From the NCBI RefSeq assembly GCF_012295575.1, contig NZ_CP051180.1:1240001-1304000 (forward strand): DNA of 64,000 nucleotides, given 5' to 3'. Of this stretch, positions 44,383 to 53,801 are shown one piece after another (position 1 is the stretch's first letter; every line of letters begins with the position of its first letter). This DNA comes from Ferrimonas lipolytica. Lineage in GTDB: Bacteria > Pseudomonadota > Gammaproteobacteria > Enterobacterales > Shewanellaceae. Under the pieces are notes generated by a model. That model had not been told where the DNA came from, ran no database searches, and was given only the letters and a program-made list of their open reading frames with translations. The translations under genes were made by a program, and so were the position numbers.

Positions 44383-46392
44383 ATGATGAATTTTAATAAA
44401 GTTGCATTAACTATCGCACTAGCACTGAGTGTGGCTGCCTGCGGCAGTGATAACGACGGTGATAGTGTGCAGGCTCCGGTTGTTGAACCACCGGTTCAGG
44501 AAAAGCCGGACTATATCGATGTCGCTGTGTCTCCGCAGGCACCAATGGATGGCACCGTCCAGGTCCGCCTAGGTGCCTACCAAGACAACATTACGTCTTG
44601 GCTGCATGAGAACCCAGGTATAGGCGATCCGGATAAGGGAAATGGCAAAACCTCAATCAAAAATGCAGCTGATGCAGGTGTCGTCAATCAGAACTGGCCA
44701 GAGGGTCATGCTTTTAATGTAGAGATCGCTGATGTCGATCGCGTGTTACGTGAAAACCCAGACGGCCTCGGCGCGGGTAGTTACCGTCCGGATATCTTTA
44801 TTGAGGGGCGATACTCGGTATTTGACGTGCTGCGCTATCTAGCGGTTACTCGCGATGATTTGGAGTTAACGATAGTTAAAGACCACAACGAGTCAGGGCT
44901 AGGTACGCCCCTGTACACCGTTTCGTGGGACCAAAACGGTGATGGCCAATTCGATGCTGATGAAGTTGACAATGAGAACTGGCACTTCAGATTGTTTGCT
45001 ATGGGTGATGAGTTCACCAGGGCAATTTCTAACAGTCAAGGATTCCACGCTGGTGGTGAGCTGAACTACATGCGAATGGACGAAATGTGGGCCAACCCTA
45101 ACACCCGCTATAACCTACAACCATTTAGCGAATACATGACCGCTCGACGCCACTGGGTACAGAAAACGCAGGTTGAACGTCAAAAGGAACGAGGCTTTGT
45201 GCTTCAGCAATTTGAGGCTGACTCTCCAGTTATTGACCAGAATGCAACAGAGTTGGCGCCTGATGGCCGAACCCAGAAGATAACCGTCAAACTACATGAC
45301 GTCCCGGTAACGGCGAATAACCATCGCCCTGATATCTTCCAACCTGGTGTTATTACTGGTATGGATATTTTTGTTGCAGCGGGTAAAGAGTCAGAAGCGC
45401 AGGGTTACGGCGACTTCTCTTATACCTTTTGGAACGTTCTTCATACTGGCGCAGAGGTAGGAAACTACGCAGTTACCCAATTCTTGGGGATACGAAATAA
45501 AGGTTTGCGAGGCTGGCTAACCTATTACGTAGAAGGCGAAGATTACCAAACCGCAGCTGAAACCAACCGCGATGTATTTTTTGAGCCGAGCTGTAATTGG
45601 AACGCCAACGGTGAACCTGTTGCTGCCGACAGCAGCGATAAGATCCCTAAAGAGGCATGCTTTGAAGAGTGGAGTGGTACTTTCGGCGGTACCTTGATCC
45701 ACATTATGTCCGATATTGCCGTGCATAATTATTTGCCAGAGAACGCAGTCGTTCGTTATGGCAACCAATATGCTTCTTGGAATCCAGACATCGAGAGCCG
45801 CCAATACGACGCAGATTACACAAGTGTCACAGAGACGCTGCAGTATGACTACTCTGTGGCCAAAGATGGTAGTGATGTAAGAACTTTACGTGCATTCAAA
45901 GCCGCTGATGTGACCTCTGGAAGCAACGCTCCGCTATTAAACGAAGCGCATTTTGGTTGGAATATAGCTGACTGTACGCTGTGTCACAACGAAGAAAAAC
46001 AGCCTCTAGGACACGGTGGTCATAACTGGCCGACCCCATACGCTGATGGTTTTGACAATACTCAACCAGCTTACTGCGCAAGTTGTCACGGTACTAACGG
46101 TGCGCCAGTTGGCCATGGTGAATTGGATACCTGTTTCTGGTGTCATGATGGTGACCTCGAAGGCAAACAACACGGTGAAGCCTCACTTAAGCATCAAGTG
46201 ACTGGTGATGATATTCGTGCAAACGACCTTGATCGCTACGGTAATATACCGAATTATCAGGGTTATCCATCTGATGCCCTAGGTAATTACAAAAAATATG
46301 AGTCTGTCACTACCTCGGGTAACAGTAATTACCACCTCGGGCAAACATTCCCAGACCCATTTTCTTGTCTAAGTTGCCATCCCAACGACTAA
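44383..46392 (+). CDS. Tetrahaem c-type cytochrome lipoprotein
   Basis: 669 residues. Lipobox LSVAAC, so an outer- or inner-membrane lipoprotein; acidic linker next. About 500 residues without recognised domain (DWNQNGDGQFDADE-like calcium-loop sequence DQNGDGQFDADE near 188). Four CxxCH haem sites cluster near the C-terminus: 531-535, 565-569, 584-588, 662-666. Isolated His residues nearby could be distal ligands. Likely an extracytoplasmic electron-transfer protein or terminal reductase. A terminator follows and a LuxR-type gene comes next. Confidence 0.8.
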   Translation: MMNFNKVALTIALALSVAACGSDNDGDSVQAPVVEPPVQEKPDYIDVAVSPQAPMDGTVQVRLGAYQDNITSWLHENPGIGDPDKGNGKTSIKNAADAGVVNQNWPEGHAFNVEIADVDRVLRENPDGLGAGSYRPDIFIEGRYSVFDVLRYLAVTRDDLELTIVKDHNESGLGTPLYTVSWDQNGDGQFDADEVDNENWHFRLFAMGDEFTRAISNSQGFHAGGELNYMRMDEMWANPNTRYNLQPFSEYMTARRHWVQKTQVERQKERGFVLQQFEADSPVIDQNATELAPDGRTQKITVKLHDVPVTANNHRPDIFQPGVITGMDIFVAAGKESEAQGYGDFSYTFWNVLHTGAEVGNYAVTQFLGIRNKGLRGWLTYYVEGEDYQTAAETNRDVFFEPSCNWNANGEPVAADSSDKIPKEACFEEWSGTFGGTLIHIMSDIAVHNYLPENAVVRYGNQYASWNPDIESRQYDADYTSVTETLQYDYSVAKDGSDVRTLRAFKAADVTSGSNAPLLNEAHFGWNIADCTLCHNEEKQPLGHGGHNWPTPYADGFDNTQPAYCASCHGTNGAPVGHGELDTCFWCHDGDLEGKQHGEASLKHQVTGDDIRANDLDRYGNIPNYQGYPSDALGNYKKYESVTTSGNSNYHLGQTFPDPFSCLSCHPND

Positions 46393-46405
46393 ACGATAGT
46401 TATTC

Positions 46406-46427
46406 AAAGAGCGCTTCGGCGCTCTTT
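46406..46427 (+). terminator. Terminator of the tetrahaem gene
   Basis: AAAGAGCGC-TTCG-GCGCTCTTT, perfect 9-bp stem with a stable TTCG loop. Confidence 0.85.
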
Positions 46428-46512
46428 ACTTTTGAAGACTGTGGTGAATCACAGAATAAGATGGTGGCTATTGATAGGATTGTATACAAAGAGTTGCTAG
46501 TGCTAGATAACG

Positions 46513-47259
46513 ATGAACCTTAAAATTAAAGACGAACGCTTGATGAATGAGCTGTCCAAATTGGCCCAGCAAAGTGGATTTGATGGCTTTTGTTTTTCTA
46601 TTAGGCCTATTGAATCATTGAATCCGTTACCTGATATTAAGCGGTTGTCTAAGCTCTTTAGAAATTATGCAGCTAGGCAAAAGCACCTAGTTTATTGGGA
46701 TGATAGAAGTAAGGCGATTAGGGAAGATTATTATAGAACAGTCTCAAAGATTGATGTTGAAAGCCATAATAATTCGTTGGGGTTTAATCTTTGGCTGGGA
46801 AAGAGCCATTCCACGAAGAATGCTGAGCGAATAGCCTATTTCAAGGAAAAACATGGCTTAACTTGTGTGGTTAACTTTCGGGTTGAACTTGCAGGTATTG
46901 AGGGGTGGCACGGGGTATTTAATCTATTTTCTTCTGAGGAACCAAGTAAAGTCCAGAGCTTATTGAGTAGCAATGAAAGCCATTTGGCGTGGCAATTACA
47001 ACTCTATAGTAGTCATTTATGTCAGCTTTATATGCCTCAGCTGAATCCGATCGCCAATTTTGAATGCCTGTCAGAAAAGTCTTTTAACATAATTGAGCTG
47101 ATGGCTGACGATTATAACAATGCTCAGATCGCGAGCACATTGCACCTTAGTGAACGAGGGGTGAGTTACCACATCGACCGTTTGAAGCAGGTTTTTAATG
47201 TTAGGTCGCGAACTGCGCTAATCAGCAAGATTTATCGATTTGGATTGCTCTCTCGATAG
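46513..47259 (+). CDS. LuxR-family transcriptional regulator
   Basis: 248 residues. N-terminal autoinducer-binding-like domain (LVYWDDRSK, NSLGFNLWLGKSH, EGWHGVFNLFSS) and C-terminal LuxR helix-turn-helix (YNNAQIASTLHLSERGVSYHIDRLKQVFNVRSRTAL; core IASTLHLSERGVSYHI). No LuxI synthase in the window, so a LuxR solo. Directly downstream of the tetrahaem gene, which it may regulate. Confidence 0.85.
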   Translation: MNLKIKDERLMNELSKLAQQSGFDGFCFSIRPIESLNPLPDIKRLSKLFRNYAARQKHLVYWDDRSKAIREDYYRTVSKIDVESHNNSLGFNLWLGKSHSTKNAERIAYFKEKHGLTCVVNFRVELAGIEGWHGVFNLFSSEEPSKVQSLLSSNESHLAWQLQLYSSHLCQLYMPQLNPIANFECLSEKSFNIIELMADDYNNAQIASTLHLSERGVSYHIDRLKQVFNVRSRTALISKIYRFGLLSR

Positions 47260-47373
47260 TGCAGAGCACCTTTACTTTGTAATTACGTACAGCTGAATAG
47301 TTCGTCCATTCTTTGTTTGAATTAATATGCCTATACGTTCGCTTGAAAGCGCTGCAGTTTAAGCCCTTTAAAG

Positions 47374-47665
47374 GGCTGTGTACCAACTAAGTGTTGTTGT
47401 TTCCAAGGCTGTTAAAGCACTAGCTAGGCGAGTCGCGATACAAAGGTAAAGCACTATCGCTATTGATCTTCTGCCGCATTGGAGCAGTCCAGCGAAGCGT
47501 TTTGGACTGCGATTTAACGCAAGGGGGATTGCAAAGGGGGGCGAAGCTCCCCCCTAATGCATACAAAAATGTGCCGTCGCCACTGCGACATAACCCCTTA
47601 AGAGTACTGCAATCGGTACAGCTGAAGGCTTAAGATAAACCTCAACAGCTAACTACGACACAGCC
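47374..47665 (-). repeat. MITE-like element, copy 6 (292 bp, perfect target duplication)
   Basis: Begins GGCTGTGTACCAACTAAGTG and ends TAACTACGACACAGCC. Both flanks are the octamer CTTTAAAG, a perfect 8-bp duplication. Near full length relative to copy 1. Confidence 0.92.
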
Positions 47666-47866
47666 CTTTAAAGCAGCAGTTGGGCAGTAATTGTACGCCG
47701 ATTAATCAAAGTCAACATTAGCCAAGAGGAACGTATTGACCTTATCGAGCGAATGATTAATGGTAACACTTGAGTAACAGCTCAGTGCTTGGCTACTACA
47801 GGATGTTGCAGTGCAAGCAGGGTTGTATAGCAGTACGTTACATACAACTACAATCGAGATTTAGGG
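47666..47866. other. Intergenic region before the NAD(P)-binding protein gene
   Basis: No gene with a proper start. A short open stretch ends ISQEERIDLIERMINGNT at a TGA near 47772; it looks coding but has no start, possibly a remnant cut by the repeat insertion. Confidence 0.35.
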
Positions 47867-48526
47867 ATGAAAGCAGTATTGGTTGCAGGAGCAACAGGGG
47901 CAGTAGGGCAACAACTGGTTGAGTTACTGCTGCGCCACCCCGATGAGATAACCGTTCACTTGCTTAGCCGGCGGGCGACCAAGTGGCAACAGCACCCGCA
48001 AATCATTGAACATATTCTACCGCTCAACGATATAAATAAACTCAAGGTGGCTAACGGCGTTGATGCGGTGTGCTGCTGCTTGGGTACCACCATTAAAACC
48101 GCAGGCAGCAAAGCGGCGTTTACCGCAGTGGACTTAGACGCGGTGCTAACCCTTGGCGCATGGGCAAAGCAGCAGCAGGTGGAGCAGTTTCACGTTGTTA
48201 GTAGCCTTGGGGTTAATGCCAAGGCTCGCGGCTTCTACCTGCAAACTAAATATCAGATGGAGCAGGGGCTAATTGCACTGGGGCTGCCGTCGCTCTATAT
48301 CTATCAGCCATCGTTGCTGCTAGCACCACGGGATGAGTTTCGTTTGGGCGAAACCGTGGCAAGTAAGGTAATGGGGCTATTTTCGTGGTTACCCAAAGCC
48401 GACCGCTGGAAGCCAATTCAAGTTGAGCAGGTTGCAACCGCTATCAATGCCAATATCGCTACGGCGCAAGCCGGAGTGCAGTACTGCAACTCCGCTGAGA
48501 TCCAGCGTATTAGCCGAGCTAAGTGA
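47867..48526 (+). CDS. NAD(P)-binding atypical SDR protein
   Basis: 219 residues. Rossmann motif VLVAGATGAVGQQLVELLL at the N-terminus, then VSSLGVNAKARGFYLQTKYQ, where the YxxxK-like pair sits. Similar to the HTATIP2/YwnB-type reductase-like proteins. Enzymatic role unknown; AGGGATGA start region. Confidence 0.8.
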   Translation: MKAVLVAGATGAVGQQLVELLLRHPDEITVHLLSRRATKWQQHPQIIEHILPLNDINKLKVANGVDAVCCCLGTTIKTAGSKAAFTAVDLDAVLTLGAWAKQQQVEQFHVVSSLGVNAKARGFYLQTKYQMEQGLIALGLPSLYIYQPSLLLAPRDEFRLGETVASKVMGLFSWLPKADRWKPIQVEQVATAINANIATAQAGVQYCNSAEIQRISRAK

Positions 48527-48540
48527 TGCGTAATCAGATC

Positions 48541-48567
48541 AAAAAGGCGCCTTAACGGCGCCTTTTT
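48541..48567. terminator. Bidirectional terminator
   Basis: AAAAAGGCGCC / GGCGCCTTTTT between convergent genes. Confidence 0.88.
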
Positions 48568-48619
48568 AGTGTTTATAGCAATCCTTGGCTGCACACTTCA
48601 GTAGCTACCATTGCCGCGC

Positions 48620-49660
48620 TTAGCGCTGTGATTCAACCTTGACGGTTGGCACTACAGACATACCAACTCGCAGCTGTGTTGCCAGCAGTTGGTTAGCATC
48701 GATGCTTATCTTGACTGGCAAACGCTGCACAATCTTGGTGAAGTTACCGGTTGCATTGTGTGGCGCTACTGCGGAGTAGCTGATGGCGCTGGCCGGGCTT
48801 AAGCTGTCTACTTTGCCCAGCAGCTGTTGCCCCGGAAACGCATCCACACTAATGGTTACCGGCTGGCCAACTGCCATTTTTGCAAGTTGAGTTTCGCGGA
48901 AATTGGCAGCGATGTAGATCTCATCCAGCGGCACTATCATCAGCAATGGGTTACCGGCATTGACGTAGCCACCCACGCGCACCGATTTTTTGCCTATGGT
49001 GCCAGTTATTGGCGCAACGATAGTGGTGTAAGACAGCTGCAACTTGGCATTCGCTAAGCTGGCTTGCGCTGCCGCTAACTGGGCTTTTGCCTGTTCGATT
49101 TCAGCTTTGATGATATTGCTTTGCTGCTGTTGGGTTGCTAACGCGGCTTCATCTTTGTTTAGATTAGCCTGTTCAATATTGAGGTTGGCTTGTGCTTGTT
49201 GCAGCGCTTGCACGGTGCCTGAGCCATCGGTTGCAAGGTTGCGGTAACGAGTTAGGTTGACGTTGGCTAAGGTTAACGCGGCTTTGCTGGCCATTACCGT
49301 GGCTTGAGCCTGCTGCACTAACGAATCTTGTTGCAGCAAGTTGGCATTTAAGCTGGTTATCGCCGCTGCTGCACTGGCAACTTGAGCGCTGGCCGCGTCA
49401 ACCGCAACCACAAACTGTTTGTCGGCAATCGTCGCTAGCACGTCGCCTTGTTGTACCAGTTGGTTATCTTCCACCAAAACGTGTTTAACCGTACCGGCCA
49501 CCTGTGAGGCAACGACGGTGAAGTCTGCTTGGATGTAGGCGTTGTCAGTGGTTTGCTCAGCCGCAGCGGACTCCGGTTGATTAAGGTACGCCGCGCTAGC
49601 GCCGATCACGGCAATAATCGCTGCGGAAACGGTTACTTTGATGCTGGTAGGTAATGCCAT
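48620..49660 (-). CDS. HlyD/EmrA-type periplasmic adaptor
   Basis: 346 residues: one N-terminal TM helix, biotinyl-lipoyl half-motifs (VVASQVAGTVKHVLVEDNQLV and the return VAPITGTIGKKSVRVGGYV), and a long coiled-coil hairpin between them. Adaptor that links the MFS pump at 49695 to the outer-membrane factor at 51221. Last gene of the efflux operon. Confidence 0.9.
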   Translation of the reverse strand: MALPTSIKVTVSAAIIAVIGASAAYLNQPESAAAEQTTDNAYIQADFTVVASQVAGTVKHVLVEDNQLVQQGDVLATIADKQFVVAVDAASAQVASAAAAITSLNANLLQQDSLVQQAQATVMASKAALTLANVNLTRYRNLATDGSGTVQALQQAQANLNIEQANLNKDEAALATQQQQSNIIKAEIEQAKAQLAAAQASLANAKLQLSYTTIVAPITGTIGKKSVRVGGYVNAGNPLLMIVPLDEIYIAANFRETQLAKMAVGQPVTISVDAFPGQQLLGKVDSLSPASAISYSAVAPHNATGNFTKIVQRLPVKISIDANQLLATQLRVGMSVVPTVKVESQR

Positions 49661-49694
49661 AGTGATTTGCTCGAATTAGGTAAAAAGGGAATGC

Positions 49695-51224
49695 TTATTG
49701 TTGGTCTGGTGCTGGCACGTAGGTCATCATTAACCCTAACGGGATTAAAATGAGCGCTAGGATCCCAAGGCCGATATAGGCATCAGCGATCGACAACACC
49801 AACGACTGTTGGGCAACGACTTGCGCCAGTGCACCAGGTTCCAGCGTTGCCGCTACGTTATTGGTAATAGACGCGGCGTGGTCGAGCAGCATGTCGCTGT
49901 GCAATCCACTGCGCTCGGTTACCAATTGGCCAACTACGGCGCCGCCAATCAAGGTGCCAAAGGCACGCAGAGTATTGATGGTGCCAGAGAAATAGGGGCC
50001 TTCATGGGGCGCCAGTACGCTGGTCATTAAGAACAGTATCGACACTACTGCCAGCGGTTGGCCGACAGCTTGCAGCAATTGGGTTACCACGAATTGCTGC
50101 AGTGCCCATTGAGCTGTTAGCTGCGCCCCTGAAAAACAGGCCATAGCGATAACAAACAAACCCAAGCCAAGCACCACGCGGGCGTCGACCCACTTGCGGT
50201 ATAACAGCAACGCCACTACCGAACCCAAGACCAACTGCGGTAACGCGATTAATAGCCCAATTGGGGCGCTTTGTAAGGCGCGGTAATCTTGCAGACTGGC
50301 CAAGTGCATTGATGGCAACATCGAGCCAGACATCAGCACAATCAGCAAACTGGTAAGCAGTATCGAGCCTATACCTAAGTTGCGGCGGCCAATCAGTTGC
50401 GGCTGCATAAACGGCGTTTTGTGGTGCCATTCGGTTAGCAGATAGCAACCAAGCATTACGACGCCGGCAACCAGAGAAACCACGATAATCGGCGAGTTAA
50501 ACCAATCGAGGCGGCCGCCCTGATCGAGTGCGACGGTAAGCAGGCCAAGGGCAGCAACACCGCACACCATGCCTAACCAGTTACCCTCTTTAAAGCGTTG
50601 GTACTTTACCTCTTCTTTCGGTAAGCCCCAGCTCATTAACGCCGCGGCAACGATGCACATAGGAATGATCTGCCAGTAGATCCAGCGCCAATCAGCTAGG
50701 CCGTCGGTCCATTGGCCGGTAAGCCATACCGCAAGGTTAGGGGCGAAGGTGGCGGTCATCGCGTACAGGGCTAAACCATGTAAACGAATGTTTATTGGCA
50801 AAAACTTGAGCGCGGCCATCATTAGAATAGGCACTAAGGCACCACCGGCAAGTCCCTGAATAAAACGCAGGCCAATAAGTAAATTGAGTTGCTCGACCAA
50901 TGGCAAGATTAGTGCAATAACGGCACAAACGCTGACCATCGCCAAATGAAAGCGGCGCACCGACAAGGTGATGGCAAACCACGATGCAAATGGCATGGCT
51001 ATCAACTCACCGGCAGAGTAGGCGGTAGATAACCACGAGGCACTATCAATACTTGCCCCAAAAACGCCACGTACGTCGGCTAAACCAAGGGAGCCGACGC
51101 GGTTGTTTAGCCCCGACATCATTGCGCCAATAAAGATAGCCAGTAAGCCAGCGATGATCTGCGCCGAAAGGCCTGCTGGTTGGGCTGGTGTTGCCGCTGG
51201 AGCGGTTGTGCTGGCGCTACTCAT
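49695..51224 (-). CDS. DHA2/EmrB-type MFS drug exporter
   Basis: 509 residues from ATG 51224 (MSSASTT...), which overlaps the stop of the NodT gene as ATGA. Fourteen-TM MFS pattern, with RFIQGLAGGALVPILMM as motif C-like segment. Inner-membrane pump of the tripartite system; substrate unknown. Confidence 0.9.
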   Translation of the reverse strand: MSSASTTAPAATPAQPAGLSAQIIAGLLAIFIGAMMSGLNNRVGSLGLADVRGVFGASIDSASWLSTAYSAGELIAMPFASWFAITLSVRRFHLAMVSVCAVIALILPLVEQLNLLIGLRFIQGLAGGALVPILMMAALKFLPINIRLHGLALYAMTATFAPNLAVWLTGQWTDGLADWRWIYWQIIPMCIVAAALMSWGLPKEEVKYQRFKEGNWLGMVCGVAALGLLTVALDQGGRLDWFNSPIIVVSLVAGVVMLGCYLLTEWHHKTPFMQPQLIGRRNLGIGSILLTSLLIVLMSGSMLPSMHLASLQDYRALQSAPIGLLIALPQLVLGSVVALLLYRKWVDARVVLGLGLFVIAMACFSGAQLTAQWALQQFVVTQLLQAVGQPLAVVSILFLMTSVLAPHEGPYFSGTINTLRAFGTLIGGAVVGQLVTERSGLHSDMLLDHAASITNNVAATLEPGALAQVVAQQSLVLSIADAYIGLGILALILIPLGLMMTYVPAPDQQ

Positions 51225-52717
51225 TGGTCGAGCCTCGCTGTGGTTACTACTGCGCTGTTGTCCCAACCGCGACCAACTGCTTTAAACAGATTAACCACCG
51301 CTAGGGAGCCACTGGTTGCGCTGTCGTTAAGGGTTAACTGGCTTTGCAGTAGTTGGTTCTTGGCGTTCAACACACTGAGTTTGTCCGCTACCCCCTGTTC
51401 ATAAGCACGGCTAACCGTGGCCAGTGCTTGCTGATTGTAGCTGTGGGCGATGGCTATCTCTTCATGGTGGCTTTGCTGGGCAGACCATGCGTCCATGGCA
51501 TTGTCGACGTCATGCCACGCTTGCAACACGGTTTGGCGGTAGTCCAAGGCCGCGCTCTTTTGTTGTTGTTTGGTTAGCTCCAGCTTGCGTTTCAGCTTGC
51601 CACCTTGGAAGATCGGCAAGTAGATGCTTGGGCCAACGGAAAACACACGAGAATCCCAGCTGGAAAGATCGCTGCTGTCGTAGCCTTCAACGCCAATGTT
51701 GCCGTTAAGGGTAACACTTGGGTAGAAGTTGGCTTCGGCTACACCAATGGCCGCTACGGCGCTGTGTAAACGAGCTTGGGCTGCAAGAATGTCCGGCCGC
51801 TGTTGAGCCAGATCGGACGGCAGCGCCACCGGCACGCCGTGCGGAAATTCAGGGCTAGCGTTGTGTTCCAACAGCAGGGTGTTCAACGCCCGAGGTTGTT
51901 CACCCACCAACAGCGCTAACGCGTTCATTAAGGCGTTACGACGTTGGGTTAGTGTTGGCACTTGGGCGGTAACCGTAGCTAACTTGGTTTGTGCGGTAAT
52001 GGTTTCTAAATGGGTGCTTACGCCGTTGCGTTCGCGGCTCTTGGCTAGCTCCACCATGGTGGCGGCGATTTGCTGTTGCTCAACAACAATGTCGAGCTGG
52101 GCTTGGCTACTGCGCAGCAGCAAATAGGTATTGGCAATGTCGGCGGTTAGGCTTACTCGAATTGCTTCGCGCTGATAAATAGCAGCTTCCAATGTAGCTG
52201 CAGCACTCTCTTGTGCGCGTTGATTCTTGCCCCAAAAGTCCAGTTCCCAGCTGGCGGTTAGTCCGCTTGTCCAGAAGTTATCTGCGGCGGTAGGCGCACC
52301 CAAGGCGGCAAAGTGACCGTTTTCGCTCAACCCTTCGCGAGCATAACTGCCGTTGGCAGACACCGTTGGCATCAGCTCTGAAGTGGCTAATCCCAGTGCC
52401 GCTCTGCTTTGCATAATGCGGCTGCTTGCGCTTTGTAAGTCGAGGTTGCCTTGCTGTGCTGTTGCTTCAAGTTGCGCCAACACAGGATCGTTGATGATCG
52501 ACCACCAGTTCCACGGCACCACAGTACCATCATTATTGGCGTTGGCTTGGGCGCCGTAATCGATATCCGCCAAGATATTGGTTGTGGTTAACGGCGACTG
52601 CGGCGCTTCGAAGTTTGGTCCAACAGCACAACCGGAGAGAATGGCGATAGAGAGCACGGCGATCATTTTCTTGGTAAATGATCCGTTTGAACCTTGATTG
52701 ATAGGGGAGTGATTCAT
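51221..52717 (-). CDS. NodT/OprM-type outer-membrane efflux lipoprotein
   Basis: 498 residues. Lipobox ILSGC, then AVGPNFEAP, the classic N-terminus of RND/EmrAB outer-membrane factors. Two OEP repeats, with AALGLATSELMPTVSANGSY and GVAEANFYPSVTLNGN. First gene of the operon. A copy of the 20-bp operator lies 32-52 bp upstream. Confidence 0.92.
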   Translation of the reverse strand: MNHSPINQGSNGSFTKKMIAVLSIAILSGCAVGPNFEAPQSPLTTTNILADIDYGAQANANNDGTVVPWNWWSIINDPVLAQLEATAQQGNLDLQSASSRIMQSRAALGLATSELMPTVSANGSYAREGLSENGHFAALGAPTAADNFWTSGLTASWELDFWGKNQRAQESAAATLEAAIYQREAIRVSLTADIANTYLLLRSSQAQLDIVVEQQQIAATMVELAKSRERNGVSTHLETITAQTKLATVTAQVPTLTQRRNALMNALALLVGEQPRALNTLLLEHNASPEFPHGVPVALPSDLAQQRPDILAAQARLHSAVAAIGVAEANFYPSVTLNGNIGVEGYDSSDLSSWDSRVFSVGPSIYLPIFQGGKLKRKLELTKQQQKSAALDYRQTVLQAWHDVDNAMDAWSAQQSHHEEIAIAHSYNQQALATVSRAYEQGVADKLSVLNAKNQLLQSQLTLNDSATSGSLAVVNLFKAVGRGWDNSAVVTTARLDQ

Positions 52718-52749
52718 TGTTTGTGTTCCTAATAATGCAAGTATCTATC

Positions 52750-52769
52750 GAACTGTACCGCTCGGTTCG
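52750..52769. promoter_or_regulatory. TetR-type operator copy A (efflux side)
   Basis: GAACTGTACCGCTCGGTTCG with inner inverted repeat ACCG-CT-CGGT. An identical 20-mer occurs at 52865. Confidence 0.7.
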
Positions 52770-52864
52770 GTGTTTAGGCGTAAGTAACTCAACAACCCCT
52801 TTATGGGAGAGAGTTGGCTTCTTAGCTGCAGCTTCGCTTTGGGTGTTTGACTGGATTAACAATT

Positions 52865-52884
52865 GAACTGTACCGCTCGGTTCG
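52865..52884. promoter_or_regulatory. TetR-type operator copy B (regulator side)
   Basis: Second identical 20-mer, 35 bp before the tetR-family start, overlapping the likely promoter. Confidence 0.7.
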
Positions 52885-52919
52885 ATATAATGAACCTAAT
52901 TTAATGCGCTGTCAAGGTA

Positions 52920-53585
52920 ATGTCCTTCATGATTGATGATTCCAATATGGCCCCAACTCCAATTTCAACCACCGAAATGTCGCTTGGGCCCAAGGCGAAG
53001 GTGGTGTTGCAGGCAGCGCGTAAAATCTTTCTAAGTCACGGCTTTAATGGCGCCACCACCGACATGATTCAACGGCAAGCTGGGGTATCGAAGTCGACTG
53101 TTTATGCGCACTTTAAAAACAAAGAAACCATGTTTTTGGAGGTAATTAAGTGTGAATGCGAAAAATTTACCGCGTCGGTGCAGCAGATCCAATTTGTGCC
53201 GGGTGACTTGGCAGCAACCCTAAAGGTAATGGGGCAGGCTTATCTTAATATCGCCCTATCTGATTCGGCGCTAGCGCTGTATCGGTTGGTGGTAGCTGAG
53301 TCTCCACGCTTTCCCGAGGTGGGCGAGCTGTTTTACCAAACTGGCCCTCTAGTGGTGAAAACCGAGGTGGCAAAGTACCTTGCCCAAGGCGTAGCAGCTA
53401 ATGAGCTCGCGTTAGGGGGCCACAGTGCAGAGGAGGCCGCCGAGGTTTTCGTCGGCTTGATCCGCAACGAGTCGCATATGATTAGCTTAACCCATCCTAA
53501 TGAGCCGGTGGATGTGGCAGCGCAGCAGCGGCGACTTAACGTGGCGATCGATGTGCTGATCCGCGGTTACGGTAGTCGCGAGTAG
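52920..53585 (+). CDS. TetR/AcrR-family repressor of the efflux operon
   Basis: 221 residues. Helix-turn-helix in ATTDMIQRQAGVSKSTVYAHFKNKETMF, whose recognition part is GVSKSTVYAHF. Diverges from the NodT-MFS-HlyD operon. Two identical palindromic sites in the intervening 202 bp make autoregulation and efflux repression likely. Confidence 0.92.
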   Translation: MSFMIDDSNMAPTPISTTEMSLGPKAKVVLQAARKIFLSHGFNGATTDMIQRQAGVSKSTVYAHFKNKETMFLEVIKCECEKFTASVQQIQFVPGDLAATLKVMGQAYLNIALSDSALALYRLVVAESPRFPEVGELFYQTGPLVVKTEVAKYLAQGVAANELALGGHSAEEAAEVFVGLIRNESHMISLTHPNEPVDVAAQQRRLNVAIDVLIRGYGSRE

Positions 53586-53639
53586 CGTCAATACACACAG
53601 TACACTCTGTTGGCACTGTTCCGCTGCGCATTAATCAAC

Positions 53640-53662
53640 AAAGGGCCCCTAGTGGGCCCTTT
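53640..53662. terminator. Terminator-like hairpin after the TetR gene
   Basis: AAAGGGCCC / GGGCCCTTT with a 5-base loop; short T tract. Confidence 0.65.
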
Positions 53663-53692
53663 GGCGATTATTGTGGAACGCAAAGGCCAACC

Positions 53693-53706
53693 TTACATAA
53701 ATGTAA
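53693..53706. promoter_or_regulatory. Palindromic site upstream of the PepSY gene
   Basis: TTACATAAATGTAA, perfect palindrome, about 35 bp before a possible -10 (TATAGT at 53740). Plausible response-regulator binding site. Confidence 0.5.
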
Positions 53707-53801
53707 AGTTGGCGAAAACTTGCTGCAAATCGGTATTTGTATAGTGACTCCATCGACAAGCAACCTGCTTGCTGGATTAAGCGTTATTAAAGGAAGTCAC
53801 T

